From the NCBI GenBank assembly GCA_021784455.1, contig JAJXSS010000003.1:1-32662 (forward strand): DNA of 32,662 bases, in the 5' to 3' direction. Positions 1 to 7,716 of this stretch are shown here, piece after piece; position 1 is the first letter of the stretch; the number at the start of each line of letters is the position of its first letter. A program made the translations under genes and the position numbers. The DNA comes from Planctomycetota bacterium. Its GTDB lineage: Bacteria > Planctomycetota > Phycisphaerae > Phycisphaerales > Phycisphaeraceae. The notes beneath the pieces were generated by a model that saw only the letters and a list, made by a program, of their open reading frames with translations, was not told where the DNA came from and searched no databases.

Positions 1-3
1 CAT
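1..3 (-). CDS. start codon of a divergent gene leaving the window
   Basis: On the minus strand an ATG occupies bases 3 to 1. It is preceded by a strong Shine-Dalgarno-like GGGAGGA (bases 17 to 11) with 7 bases between it and the ATG. This is the best ribosome-binding site in the left end and suggests that a gene reading left begins here and lies outside the window. Only the start codon is visible, so the product is unknown. Confidence 0.4.
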
Positions 4-53
4 GGCTTGATCCTCCCTGGGTGGAAGGTACAACGCAACGCGGGGGTGTATAT

Positions 54-68
54 TGCATTAATTATGCA
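54..68. promoter_or_regulatory. inverted repeat in an AT-rich island, candidate operator
   Basis: TGCAT (54-58) and ATGCA (64-68) are perfect inverted arms around five A/T bases. They sit in the only AT-rich stretch of the divergent intergenic region, about 50 bases upstream of the putative leftward start codon. A minus-strand TATACA at bases 52-47 next to it could be a -10 box for that leftward gene. The arms are short, so chance is a real alternative. Confidence 0.25.
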
Positions 69-220
69 TCACTACACTAGCGGTCTTAGACCAGGAGGGC
101 ACCTTGGCCCGGCATGCGGTCATGTTCCGGGGCGGCAGCGCTGGTTCACTGGCCCTCAGACGCGGCGCGCACCAGCATAACGCGCCGGGCCATCGCGGGC
201 AGGGGCAGACCGGTCAGAAG

Positions 221-275
221 GCCGGGAGGCTCCTGGCTTGAGGCGGTGGCTGCCCGCTGGTGTTAGCCCACCGCC
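221..275 (+). other. two potential hairpins upstream of metG
   Basis: The first is GCCGGGAG (221-228) facing CTCCTGGC (230-237), with one G-T wobble. The second has 8-bp perfect arms, GGCGGTGG (242-249) and CCACCGCC (268-275), around an 18-base loop. No T-run follows either. They could belong to a metG leader or end a transcript entering from the left. If the -10-like site at 333 is the real promoter, they would not be part of the metG mRNA. Confidence 0.25.
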
Positions 276-332
276 CTGCGTGAGCGGATCAATCGTCCAT
301 GCGCCCGTGTCTCCTTCCTCGCCCAATCCCAT

Positions 333-338
333 TACAAT
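333..338 (+). promoter_or_regulatory. -10-like TACAAT next to the metG start
   Basis: TACAAT differs from the sigma-70 -10 consensus at one base and ends 10 bases before the metG ATG, so a transcript from it would be nearly leaderless. No good -35 box lies 16-18 bases upstream. The metG start itself has only a weak GAGAG-like ribosome-binding site. Confidence 0.3.
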
Positions 339-348
339 CGAGAGCCTT

Positions 349-1938
349 ATGCCTACCGAGCGCTATTACGTCACCACGCCGATCTACTACGTCAACGACC
401 GGCCCCACATCGGCCACCTCTACACCACCACCGTGGCTGATGTGCTGGCCCGCTATCACCGCCTTAAGGGGGATGATGTCTTCTTCCTCACCGGGGTGGA
501 TGAACACGCCGCCAAGGTCTCGGACGCCGCGGCCGAACGCGGCCTGACGCCCCAGCAGTGGGCCGACCAGAACGCGGCCGTGTTCCAGGAGACTTTCGCC
601 CGCCTTCAGATGACGAACAACGATTTCGTGCGCACCAGCCAGGAGCGGCACAAGGCCAAGGTGACCGCGTATGTGGCGGCGCTCCTGAAATCCGGCGATG
701 TGTACGCCGGTGAATACGAAGGCTGGTACGACGCGGGGCAGGAGGAGTACGTCACCGACTCCAAGGCCCAGGAATACGGCTTTAAGTCCCCCATCAACGG
801 CAAACCCCTGGTGCGGAAGAAGGAGAAGAACTACTTCTTCAAGCTCGAAAGCTACCGCGAGGCGGTGGCCACCGCCATCCGCGCGGGGGAGTTCAGCGTC
901 CGCCCGGAGGCCCGGTGCAATGAGATTCTCAACCGCCTGGCCGAGGCCAAGGATGTGCCCATCTCCCGCACCGGCACCGGCGGCTGGGGCATTCCGGTGC
1001 CGGGCGATCCCGACCAGACCATCTACGTCTGGATCGATGCCCTGTTCAACTACCTCACCTATGTAGACACGCCCGAGCGCCGGCCGTACTGGGAAGCAGG
1101 GGTCACGAACCTGATCGCCAAGGACATTCTCTGGTTCCACGCCGCCATCTGGCCGGCGCTGCTGTTGGCGCTCAAGAAGTGCCCGGGGTATGAGTGGGTG
1201 CGCCTGCCCAGGGGGGTGTACGCCCACAGCTTCTGGATCAGCGAAGGGCAGAAGATGTCCAAGTCGCTGGGCAACTTCGTAGACCTGGCGAGGATCGACC
1301 ACTACATCTCGACGTTCAGCCTCGATGCCTTGCGCTACTTTCTGGCCACCCAGGGCCCCTTGGGGACGACGGATGCGGATTTCGCCGAGGCCAAGTTCAT
1401 CGAGGTGTACAACACCGACCTGGCCAATACCCTGGGCAACTGTTTTTCCCGCATCAGCAACATGACCAACCGGTATTTCGCAGGCCGGGTGCCCTCGCCC
1501 GCGGCGGCCGTGGCCGAAAGCCAGCCCTACGGTCATGGGGCCGAGGAGGCTTTGGCGGCCTTCACCAAGGCACTGGAAGGCATCGACCTGGCCGGCGGCG
1601 GGGCGGCGGCCCAGGGGCTGATCCGCTCGATCGACAACTACATCGAGCAGACCGCCCCGTTCAAGCTGGCCAAAGACGCCGCGAATCTGCCCCGGGTAGG
1701 CACCATCCTTTACCACTGCGCCGAGGCCATGCGCATCGCTTCCCTGCTGCTGTGGCCGGTGATCCCGCACAAGTGCGAGGAAATCTGGCGGCGGATGGGG
1801 CTGGACTACGCCCAACAGATGCAAGCCAGTGCCGGCCGGGGCCAATTGGCCCAGTGGTGCCAGTGGGGCCAACTCCAACCCGGCGCCACCATCGCCCAGG
1901 GCGACCCCCTGTTCCCGCGGTACCAGGCGCCCAAGTAG
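349..1938 (+). CDS. metG: methionine--tRNA ligase (MetRS)
   Basis: Cytoplasmic class Ia synthetase that charges tRNA(Met) with methionine; 529 residues from the ATG at 349. The N-terminus YYVTTPIYYVND leads into the HIGH signature at residues 20-23 (PHIGH), and KMSKS lies at 302-306, followed by LGN. The inserted CP domain at the usual zinc-knuckle position reads EGWYDAGQEEYVTDS and has no cysteines, so this looks like the zinc-free MetRS type. The protein ends soon after the anticodon-binding helical domain and lacks the C-terminal tRNA-binding EMAP-like domain found in longer MetRSs. The 349 start was chosen because family similarity begins there; an upstream TTG at 238 would add 37 unrelated residues. 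The stop codon overlaps a palindrome. Confidence 0.96.
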   Translation: MPTERYYVTTPIYYVNDRPHIGHLYTTTVADVLARYHRLKGDDVFFLTGVDEHAAKVSDAAAERGLTPQQWADQNAAVFQETFARLQMTNNDFVRTSQERHKAKVTAYVAALLKSGDVYAGEYEGWYDAGQEEYVTDSKAQEYGFKSPINGKPLVRKKEKNYFFKLESYREAVATAIRAGEFSVRPEARCNEILNRLAEAKDVPISRTGTGGWGIPVPGDPDQTIYVWIDALFNYLTYVDTPERRPYWEAGVTNLIAKDILWFHAAIWPALLLALKKCPGYEWVRLPRGVYAHSFWISEGQKMSKSLGNFVDLARIDHYISTFSLDALRYFLATQGPLGTTDADFAEAKFIEVYNTDLANTLGNCFSRISNMTNRYFAGRVPSPAAAVAESQPYGHGAEEALAAFTKALEGIDLAGGGAAAQGLIRSIDNYIEQTAPFKLAKDAANLPRVGTILYHCAEAMRIASLLLWPVIPHKCEEIWRRMGLDYAQQMQASAGRGQLAQWCQWGQLQPGATIAQGDPLFPRYQAPK

Positions 1939-1958
1939 GTTCGGCCCTGGCCGGACCT
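1937..1958. repeat. GGTTCGG-type palindrome, copy 1
   Basis: A 22-base near-perfect palindrome: AGGTTCGGCC, CT loop, GGCCGGACCT, with one G-T wobble in a 10-bp stem. It overlaps the last two bases of the metG stop codon. It is one of three related palindromes between the convergent genes metG and the LptC-like gene, and could act as a transcription terminator lacking a U-tract or as a REP-like element. Confidence 0.7.
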
Positions 1959-1969
1959 CTCCCCGGTCG

Positions 1970-1987
1970 GTTCGGGCTTGCCCGAAC
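1970..1987. repeat. GGTTCGG-type palindrome, copy 2
   Basis: GTTCGGGC (1970-1977), TT loop, GCCCGAAC (1980-1987): an 8-bp perfect stem with the same core as the copy at 18508. It lies in the convergent spacer. Confidence 0.7.
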
Positions 1988-2014
1988 ATCTGGGTTTGCG
2001 GCGGTCGCCACGAC

Positions 2015-2032
2015 GTTCGGCCAGGGCCGAAC
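2015..2032. repeat. GGTTCGG-type palindrome, copy 3
   Basis: GTTCGGCC (2015-2022), AG loop, GGCCGAAC (2025-2032): an 8-bp perfect stem. It is the copy nearest the end of the minus-strand LptC-like gene, so the cluster can fold into hairpins at the 3' ends of both convergent transcripts. Confidence 0.7.
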
Positions 2033-2059
2033 CTGCCGACAGACACGCAACCGCGTGCC

Positions 2060-5000
2060 CTACTTCACCGGCATGCGTCCCGGGCCGGGGTCGGTGATGG
2101 TGAGCTGCTTCTTGAGCAGGTTCCACGCGAACCCCCCGGCCGTGATCGGCTCGTTCTTGCCCTGCTCCACGATTTCGGTAAAGCGGCCCGGGTCGGCCTG
2201 AAGCTGGATATTCTGGTCGGCCGCGGTGAACACCAGCTTGTCCGTGCGGATGGTGCGCGGCGGGATCACCAGCACCACCTGCCCCGTGGCCGTCACCTTT
2301 TCCAGTTGCGGGGTGGGCGCCACCCCGCTTACCCAGCCGCTCATTCCCCCCGGGGTGGTTCCGGGAGTAGGCTTGAGGTCCGCCTCCAGACGCCGGCAGT
2401 CCATCTGCACCACCTCGTTGGACTTTTCGGGCTGGTGCGTCATCTTCACCGTGTCGTCGATGATCATGTCGTTCTGACCCGCATCGAAGGTCAACCGGCC
2501 CTTCCAGGTGAACAGGGTCTGCCCCCGCCCGCCGGCGAACGGGCCGGCCGCAGTGCCACCCGTCAGAGCATCCGCCAGGTCATTGCCCGCACCCTTGCCG
2601 GTCTCATGCCCCGGCGCTGGCCGGTAGTCCTCGAACAGCATTTTGCCCGGCCCCACCACCTGCACCGACTGATGGGCGTTTTCGAAGATCAGGTCCGGCC
2701 CCAGGATGGTCAGCCGCGTGCCCAGCGTGGCTAACTGCGGGTCCAGGTATTGCTCGCTGCGGAAGGCCACGTTCCCCACGGCCGCAATGTTCTTGATGCG
2801 CCGCAGCGTATTGGTCCGCCGCCGGGCCTCGGCGCCCCCGGAATGACCCCCGGAATGACCCCCGGAATGACCCCCGGAATGACCCCCGGAATGACCCCCG
2901 GAATGGCCCCCGGAATGGCCCCCGGATTGGCCCCCGGTTTGGCCCCCGGTTTGGCCCCCGGTTTCGCCGGATGACGCGGACATTCCGGGGGCTGCGTTCG
3001 GGCCCGTATCGAACGACAGCAATAGATCATTACAGGTCAGCCGCGTGGCATCGCGTTGGGTCCGGCTGTCGGTGACCACCGAGCCCAGGAAGCGGGCCTG
3101 TCCCCGGCGGTTGTCGAACACCATGCTCTTCTTCCACTGCGTATCGACGCGCACCGGGTGGTCCTGGTCGCCCACCTGCCGGTGATCGATAAACACGAAG
3201 GCCCCCGGCCCGGGCACATCCACACGCTGCTCCTTCTGATGGAAGATGATCTCATGCGACGTCAGGGCCCCGTCGGCCTGGGCCAGCGTCGCTTCGTGCC
3301 GGGCATCGCCGGTCAGCGTCAGCGTGTCCTGGCCCACATCGGCCACGGCCTGGCTGCCGGTCAGCGTGGTGCGCGGCTCGTCCACATCGATGCGCACGTG
3401 GTTGCGGGCGATGATCTGGGTGATGCGGGCGGCCGGGCGCCCGTCGCTGGCCTGGGCCCCCGTCAGGGGCTCGAGTGTCGCCAGCAGGCTGTCGGCCTGC
3501 AGACGCCGCCCAGCCGTTAGGGTCTCTACGTGGCCGATCGCGCGGAACTGCCGCGGCACCAGTCGGCCCCCTTCGGCTGCGGGGGCGTGGGCGAGGTCCA
3601 CCGCCAGTTGATCGGACTTGATCGTGGTGGCCGGTTGATCGGCTGTGCCGCGTGCCTCCACCACCACGTGCCCGGCTGCGGCAATCTGGTCCAGCGACTG
3701 CTTATGCCCCGCGCTGGGGGCGGTCAGCCCGACCACCAGGGCGTCGGCCGAAAGGTTCATGTCGGGATGGAGCACTTTGACATCGCCGCTGAAACTGGCG
3801 GTCTTGATCGCCTTGAGGTGGATCAGGCCCGAGCCGCCTGCGCCGGCGTTACGTTGGTAGAAGGTCAGGTCCAGGCGCTTGGTCCAGGCCACACTCATCC
3901 CTGCTGGCAGCCCGGCCGCGGTGAGTTCGGTTCCGGTATTTTCCGAGGTTGCGGGCGATCCAGGGGCGCCAGTTCCGGGGGCGGGGGCCGCCTGGGCCCG
4001 CAGCACACCGCCGCCCATGATCACACCCGTGCCGGCCACCTGATTGATCACCAGCGAAGGCGCCCGCAGCGTCCCCAGTTCCGGTGAGGTGATGGCGACC
4101 TGCGGGTCCCCCACAAAGCGCACGCGCGCCGAGGACAGAAGGAAATCCACCTCTCCCGCCGTGATGTGGTCCTGACGCACCGTGCGGATTTTCACCGACC
4201 GGGTTCTGCTGCCGCTGATGGTCAGCAGGGCGTCCCTGGCACTGGTCAGTTCCGGAGGCGTGCGGTCCAACGGGTCGACCGTCAGCCGGCCCGACCAGGT
4301 AACAATCAGATCGGAAGGGCTCGGCCGGCAGAGCGAGCCGTCCGGCCCGATATACGCCGTGGCCCGTGCCGGTTTCCCGGGGGTCCCAGCCCCGGATGGG
4401 TCGCTGGCCGGATTGGTGCCCGTCGCTTCGGCCGCCTGCCGGGCCCGGTCCTGGAGGCTGAAGATGGCCGTCAGGGTCTGCCCAGTCAGCGTGGCGTCCT
4501 GATTCTTGAGCGTCACATCCCCGGCAAGCTTGGCCTGGTAATAAACCACCGGCGATCCGGTCCCGGGGCGGGCCGCCGGACTCCCGGAACCGCTGCCGCC
4601 GGAAGACACAGGCGAGGCGCCTGTGCCACTGTCGGTCTTGATGCGGAGAATCCGTCCCTGAAACACTTCCAGGTGGTCAATGCGCCGCTTGAGCTGGTTG
4701 TAGGACAGCGACAGGCCGTTGCCCTGAAAGTCAAAGCGGGCGCTCGTGACATGCACCTGTCCGGTGGAGTCGATCTGCCCCAGTTCCAGGTCGAACTGAG
4801 CGGTATCCATATAAAGCCGCATGGCCAGATCGGGCGAATCCGGCCGCAGATTCACCACCTGCCCCGGTATCCCATCGAAGAGGGACAGCACGATGTGTCC
4901 CTGAAGGCTGCCCGAGCGCGGGTGGTTCTCGGGGGCCAGGATGGACCCCGCATCGGCGCGGATTTCGATGATGCGGGTGGGCGTCAGGTGAATGCGCACG

Positions 5001-5323
5001 ACGGGCCGCGTGACCCGCGCCTGCCCGTTGGCCAGGGGCTCATAGGTCTGGCCGAAGAACTGGATGAGCTGGCCCCGGGAGTTGACCGTCTCCACGGCGT
5101 ATTGGTTCTGGATGCGGCCGGCCGTGGGGGTTCCCGGGGCCCCGGGATTTCCGGGGGTGCCCGTAGTGTTGTTCAGGTCGGGGGCCAGGCCCGGGCTCAA
5201 GGCGGGGTTGGCGGGTGTTTTCTTATTGCTGCTGGGGCGGCTCGGCCGCTGAACCAGGTAAAGCACAAGGACCAGCGCGAGGCAGATCAGGGTCAGCGGC
5301 AGGATGAACCGTCGATTAGGCAT
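2060..5323 (-). CDS. large LptC/OstA-like envelope protein with GGHS repeats
   Basis: 1087 residues. An N-terminal signal-anchor helix (about residues 7-24, LPLTLICLALVLVLYLV) follows basic MPNRRF, the layout of LptC, the inner-membrane-anchored periplasmic part of the Lpt lipopolysaccharide exporter. After a Pro/Gly linker, about residues 75-150 look LptC-like. The long remainder is beta-rich with repeated OstA/LptA-like phrases such as LTGDARHEATL and VTATGQVVLVIPPRTIRTDKL, suggesting several fused LptA-like modules. Typical LptC is about 190 residues, so this is far larger. Residues about 787-830 are a GGHS/GGQT tetrapeptide tract. The gene diverges from copA with 34 bases between start codons and converges on metG. 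The role in glycolipid transport is inferred; the alternative is a generic OstA-like surface protein. Confidence 0.6.
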   Translation of the reverse strand: MPNRRFILPLTLICLALVLVLYLVQRPSRPSSNKKTPANPALSPGLAPDLNNTTGTPGNPGAPGTPTAGRIQNQYAVETVNSRGQLIQFFGQTYEPLANGQARVTRPVVRIHLTPTRIIEIRADAGSILAPENHPRSGSLQGHIVLSLFDGIPGQVVNLRPDSPDLAMRLYMDTAQFDLELGQIDSTGQVHVTSARFDFQGNGLSLSYNQLKRRIDHLEVFQGRILRIKTDSGTGASPVSSGGSGSGSPAARPGTGSPVVYYQAKLAGDVTLKNQDATLTGQTLTAIFSLQDRARQAAEATGTNPASDPSGAGTPGKPARATAYIGPDGSLCRPSPSDLIVTWSGRLTVDPLDRTPPELTSARDALLTISGSRTRSVKIRTVRQDHITAGEVDFLLSSARVRFVGDPQVAITSPELGTLRAPSLVINQVAGTGVIMGGGVLRAQAAPAPGTGAPGSPATSENTGTELTAAGLPAGMSVAWTKRLDLTFYQRNAGAGGSGLIHLKAIKTASFSGDVKVLHPDMNLSADALVVGLTAPSAGHKQSLDQIAAAGHVVVEARGTADQPATTIKSDQLAVDLAHAPAAEGGRLVPRQFRAIGHVETLTAGRRLQADSLLATLEPLTGAQASDGRPAARITQIIARNHVRIDVDEPRTTLTGSQAVADVGQDTLTLTGDARHEATLAQADGALTSHEIIFHQKEQRVDVPGPGAFVFIDHRQVGDQDHPVRVDTQWKKSMVFDNRRGQARFLGSVVTDSRTQRDATRLTCNDLLLSFDTGPNAAPGMSASSGETGGQTGGQTGGQSGGHSGGHSGGHSGGHSGGHSGGHSGGHSGGAEARRRTNTLRRIKNIAAVGNVAFRSEQYLDPQLATLGTRLTILGPDLIFENAHQSVQVVGPGKMLFEDYRPAPGHETGKGAGNDLADALTGGTAAGPFAGGRGQTLFTWKGRLTFDAGQNDMIIDDTVKMTHQPEKSNEVVQMDCRRLEADLKPTPGTTPGGMSGWVSGVAPTPQLEKVTATGQVVLVIPPRTIRTDKLVFTAADQNIQLQADPGRFTEIVEQGKNEPITAGGFAWNLLKKQLTITDPGPGRMPVK
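2835..2966. repeat. 12-bp tandem repeat (11 units) inside the LptC-like gene
   Basis: Eleven contiguous 12-base units, cccccggaatga and variants. The first seven encode GGHS on the minus strand; later units grade through aatgg and attgg to tttgg and encode GGQS or GGQT. The unit is a multiple of three, so gain or loss of copies would keep the reading frame. The most uniform copies lie at the low-coordinate end, as expected of recent expansion by slippage. Confidence 0.9.
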
Positions 5324-5357
5324 ATCACCAGTGTAATGGTACGACTAAAATAAGGGT
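5324..5357. promoter_or_regulatory. 34-bp divergent spacer between the LptC-like gene and copA
   Basis: The two start codons point away from each other across 34 bases that are more AT-rich than their surroundings. A -10-like TAAAAT (5346-5351, plus strand) ends 6 bases before the copA ATG, and AAGGG (5352-5356 region) could serve as its ribosome-binding site. No classic CueR-type long dyad is evident. Each promoter must extend into the opposite gene or be leaderless. Confidence 0.35.
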
Positions 5358-7613
5358 ATGCAGACCACCACCCTTCATGTACGCGGGATGCGTTGCGCCG
5401 GTTGCGTGAACCACGTGGAAAAGGGTTTGGCCGCCGTGCCGGGCGTTGCCCGCGCCAGCGTCAATCTAGCCATGGAACAGGCCACCGTGGTCCACGACCC
5501 GGCCCAGGCGCCCGTGGCCCGTCTGATTCAGGCCGTTCAGGAAGCCGGCTACGAGGCCGAAGATGCCTCGGCCGCCAGTGCCGCTCTGGCGACCGGGCCG
5601 CCCCCGGCCGGCCCCGAGCGCGCCCCGGCCGGCGCCGCTCCGGCGGCTGGACACCGGCACGGCCCCGCGGGTGACTGGGGTTGGCGCCTGGTAGCGGGGG
5701 CCGTGCTGGGGGCGCCCGTCGTCGTTCTGGCCATGTTCTTCCGGGATCCCGCATGGTCCCCGTGGGTGCAGTTCGCCCTGGCCACGGCCGTGCAGGTTCT
5801 CTTGGGCTGGCCCTACTACCGCGGGGCTCTCAAATCGCTCAGGCACGGTCGCGCCGACATGGATACCCTCGTGGCCCTGGGCACCACCGTGGCCTACGGG
5901 TACAGCGCCGGGGTCATGGTCCGCGCCCTGACCGGAGGCGCCGGCATTTTGCCCCATTCGGCGGTCGTCTTCTTCGACACCTCCGTGGTCATCCTCGTTC
6001 TGATCAGCGTGGGCAAGCTGCTCGAAGCCCGCGCCCGGCACAGTGCGGCCGCGGCCATCCGCGGCCTGATCAGTCTCCAGCCGCCGGAGGCGGCCGTGGT
6101 GCGCCACGGCCACGAGGTGAAGATCCCCGTGGCCGAGGTCAAGCCCGGCGATGTGGTGATCGTCCGCCCCGGCCAGCGCGTGCCGGTGGATGGGGTGGTC
6201 CTCGATGGGGCTTCCGCCATCGACCAGAGCATGGTCACCGGCGAATCCATCCCCGAGGAGGTTTCGCCCGGCAGCAGCGTCATCGGCGGCACGCTCAATC
6301 GCGATGGGGCATTCCACTTCCGTGCCCAGCGCACGGGCAGCCAGACCGTGCTGGCCCAGATTGTGGAACTGGTGCGTCAGGCTCAGGGCTCCAAAGCCCG
6401 CGTGCAGCGCATCGCCGATGCGGTGGCCGGGGTGTTCGTGCCCGTGGTGATGCTGCTGGCCCTGCTGGCCCTGGCCGGTTGGGGCCTGGGGGCGGGCCAG
6501 TGGTCGGCCGGCTTAACGGCCCTGGTGGCCGTGCTCATTGTGGCCTGCCCCTGTGCCCTGGGGTTGGCCACGCCCGCCGCCATCATGGTCGGTACCGGGC
6601 TGGGAGCCGGTCTGGGCATCATCATCAAGGATGCCGCCGCCTTGGAACGCGCCGGCCGGCTTACCCACATCATTCTGGACAAAACCGGCACCCTTACCAC
6701 CGGCCGTCCGGCTGTGACCCAAGTCCACCCTCTCTTGCCGGGCATGGATGAGGACCGTCTGGTGGCCCTGGCGGCCAGCGTGGAGCAGGGCAGCGAGCAC
6801 CCCCTGGGCCGGGCCATCGTGCGCTACGCCCAGGAGCGCGGCCTGAATATGACCGCGGCGCAGCAGTTTGCGGCCATCACCGCCGGCGGGGTGCGTGGCC
6901 GGGTCGGCGACAGCAGCGTTCTGGTCGGCAAGTCCCAGACGCTTCGGGAACAGGGGGTGCAGGGCCTGGAGGCCGCCAAGACCGCTGCGGCGCAGCTTGA
7001 GGAGCAGGGACAGACCGTCGTCATCGTGGCCGTGGATGGCCAAGCCAGCGGCCTGATCGCTCTGGCCGACGAAGCGCGCGAGGAGGCGGCCGAGGTGGTC
7101 GCCGAACTGGGCCGCCTGGGCCTGAAAGTCACCCTCATGACCGGCGACAACGCCGCCACCGGCCGGGCTGTGGCCCGGGGGGCGGGCATCGAGGATGTGC
7201 TGGCCGGGGTGCTCCCGGCCGACAAGGAAGCCAAGGTCCGCGACCTGCAGAACACCGGGGCCGTGGTGGCCATGGTGGGCGATGGCATCAACGACGCTCC
7301 CGCCCTGGCGGCCGCCGATGTGGGTCTGGCCGTGGCCGCCGCCGGCGGGGGCACCGATATCGCCCAGGAAGCCGGGCACATCGTGCTGGTCGCCGATGAT
7401 CTTTGGGCCCTGCCCCGGGCCATCCGCCTGTCGCGGGCCACTATGCGCCGCATCTACGCCGGCCTCTTCTGGGCCTTCATTTACAACCTGGTCCTGATCC
7501 CCCTGGCCATGGCGGGGCGGCTGGATCCCATGCTCGCCGCCGGGGCCATGGCCTTCTCCTCCATCAGTGTGGTTCTTAACGCCCTGTGGCTCAAATGGAC
7601 CTGGCACGCTTGA
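5358..7613 (+). CDS. copA: Cu+-exporting P1B-type ATPase
   Basis: Inner-membrane pump that uses ATP to export cuprous ions; 751 residues. One N-terminal heavy-metal-associated domain carries the ligand motif GMRCAGC (Cys13, Cys16). It is followed by a His-containing linker (AGHRHG) and eight predicted membrane segments. Key motifs: TGES near 294-297 (actuator), CPC at 397-399 in the ion path, DKTGTLT with phosphorylated Asp441, the SEHPLGRAI histidine-proline motif, and GDGINDAP near 641. The YN in FIYNLVLIP and the MAFSS in the last helix fit the P1B-1 (Cu+/Ag+) class. Length is normal for a CopA with a single metal-binding domain. A small exported Cys/His protein follows on the same strand. 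Confidence 0.95.
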   Translation: MQTTTLHVRGMRCAGCVNHVEKGLAAVPGVARASVNLAMEQATVVHDPAQAPVARLIQAVQEAGYEAEDASAASAALATGPPPAGPERAPAGAAPAAGHRHGPAGDWGWRLVAGAVLGAPVVVLAMFFRDPAWSPWVQFALATAVQVLLGWPYYRGALKSLRHGRADMDTLVALGTTVAYGYSAGVMVRALTGGAGILPHSAVVFFDTSVVILVLISVGKLLEARARHSAAAAIRGLISLQPPEAAVVRHGHEVKIPVAEVKPGDVVIVRPGQRVPVDGVVLDGASAIDQSMVTGESIPEEVSPGSSVIGGTLNRDGAFHFRAQRTGSQTVLAQIVELVRQAQGSKARVQRIADAVAGVFVPVVMLLALLALAGWGLGAGQWSAGLTALVAVLIVACPCALGLATPAAIMVGTGLGAGLGIIIKDAAALERAGRLTHIILDKTGTLTTGRPAVTQVHPLLPGMDEDRLVALAASVEQGSEHPLGRAIVRYAQERGLNMTAAQQFAAITAGGVRGRVGDSSVLVGKSQTLREQGVQGLEAAKTAAAQLEEQGQTVVIVAVDGQASGLIALADEAREEAAEVVAELGRLGLKVTLMTGDNAATGRAVARGAGIEDVLAGVLPADKEAKVRDLQNTGAVVAMVGDGINDAPALAAADVGLAVAAAGGGTDIAQEAGHIVLVADDLWALPRAIRLSRATMRRIYAGLFWAFIYNLVLIPLAMAGRLDPMLAAGAMAFSSISVVLNALWLKWTWHA

Positions 7614-7716
7614 ATCGGGCTGTGCTGCGACCTTCAATCCCCCGTTCGAACCACCAACCTGCCGAAGTCCCGGCGGCAGCGGCCCCGGCGTTTCGGCCCA
7701 ACGAACGGAGGTTCTC

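Larger units (their letters stand above)
4..348. other. intergenic region between a putative leftward gene and metG
   Basis: About 345 bases without a convincing gene. A TTG-initiated in-frame extension of metG from 238 is possible, but its residues do not look like a MetRS N-terminus. The region contains an AT-rich island at about 47-76 in otherwise GC-rich DNA, a short inverted repeat inside it, two potential hairpins at 221-275 and a -10-like hexamer just before metG. It probably carries divergent promoters. No tRNA, riboswitch or T-box consensus was recognised. Confidence 0.5.

Noticed and set aside
20-45. GGGTGG-like stretch followed by a GC-rich part, reminiscent of a T-box upstream of a tRNA synthetase gene
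   Set aside because: It lacks the conserved T-box antiterminator core and a terminator hairpin with U-run, and overlaps the leftward ribosome-binding site.
238-348. Upstream TTG start extending metG by 37 residues
   Set aside because: The added residues (Pro/Ser-rich) do not resemble MetRS; YYVTTPIYYVND right after the ATG at 349 is the normal N-terminus.
2835-2966. CRISPR-like regular repeat
   Set aside because: Units are 12 bases, contiguous, without spacers, and encode an in-frame Gly-rich tract, so this is a minisatellite.
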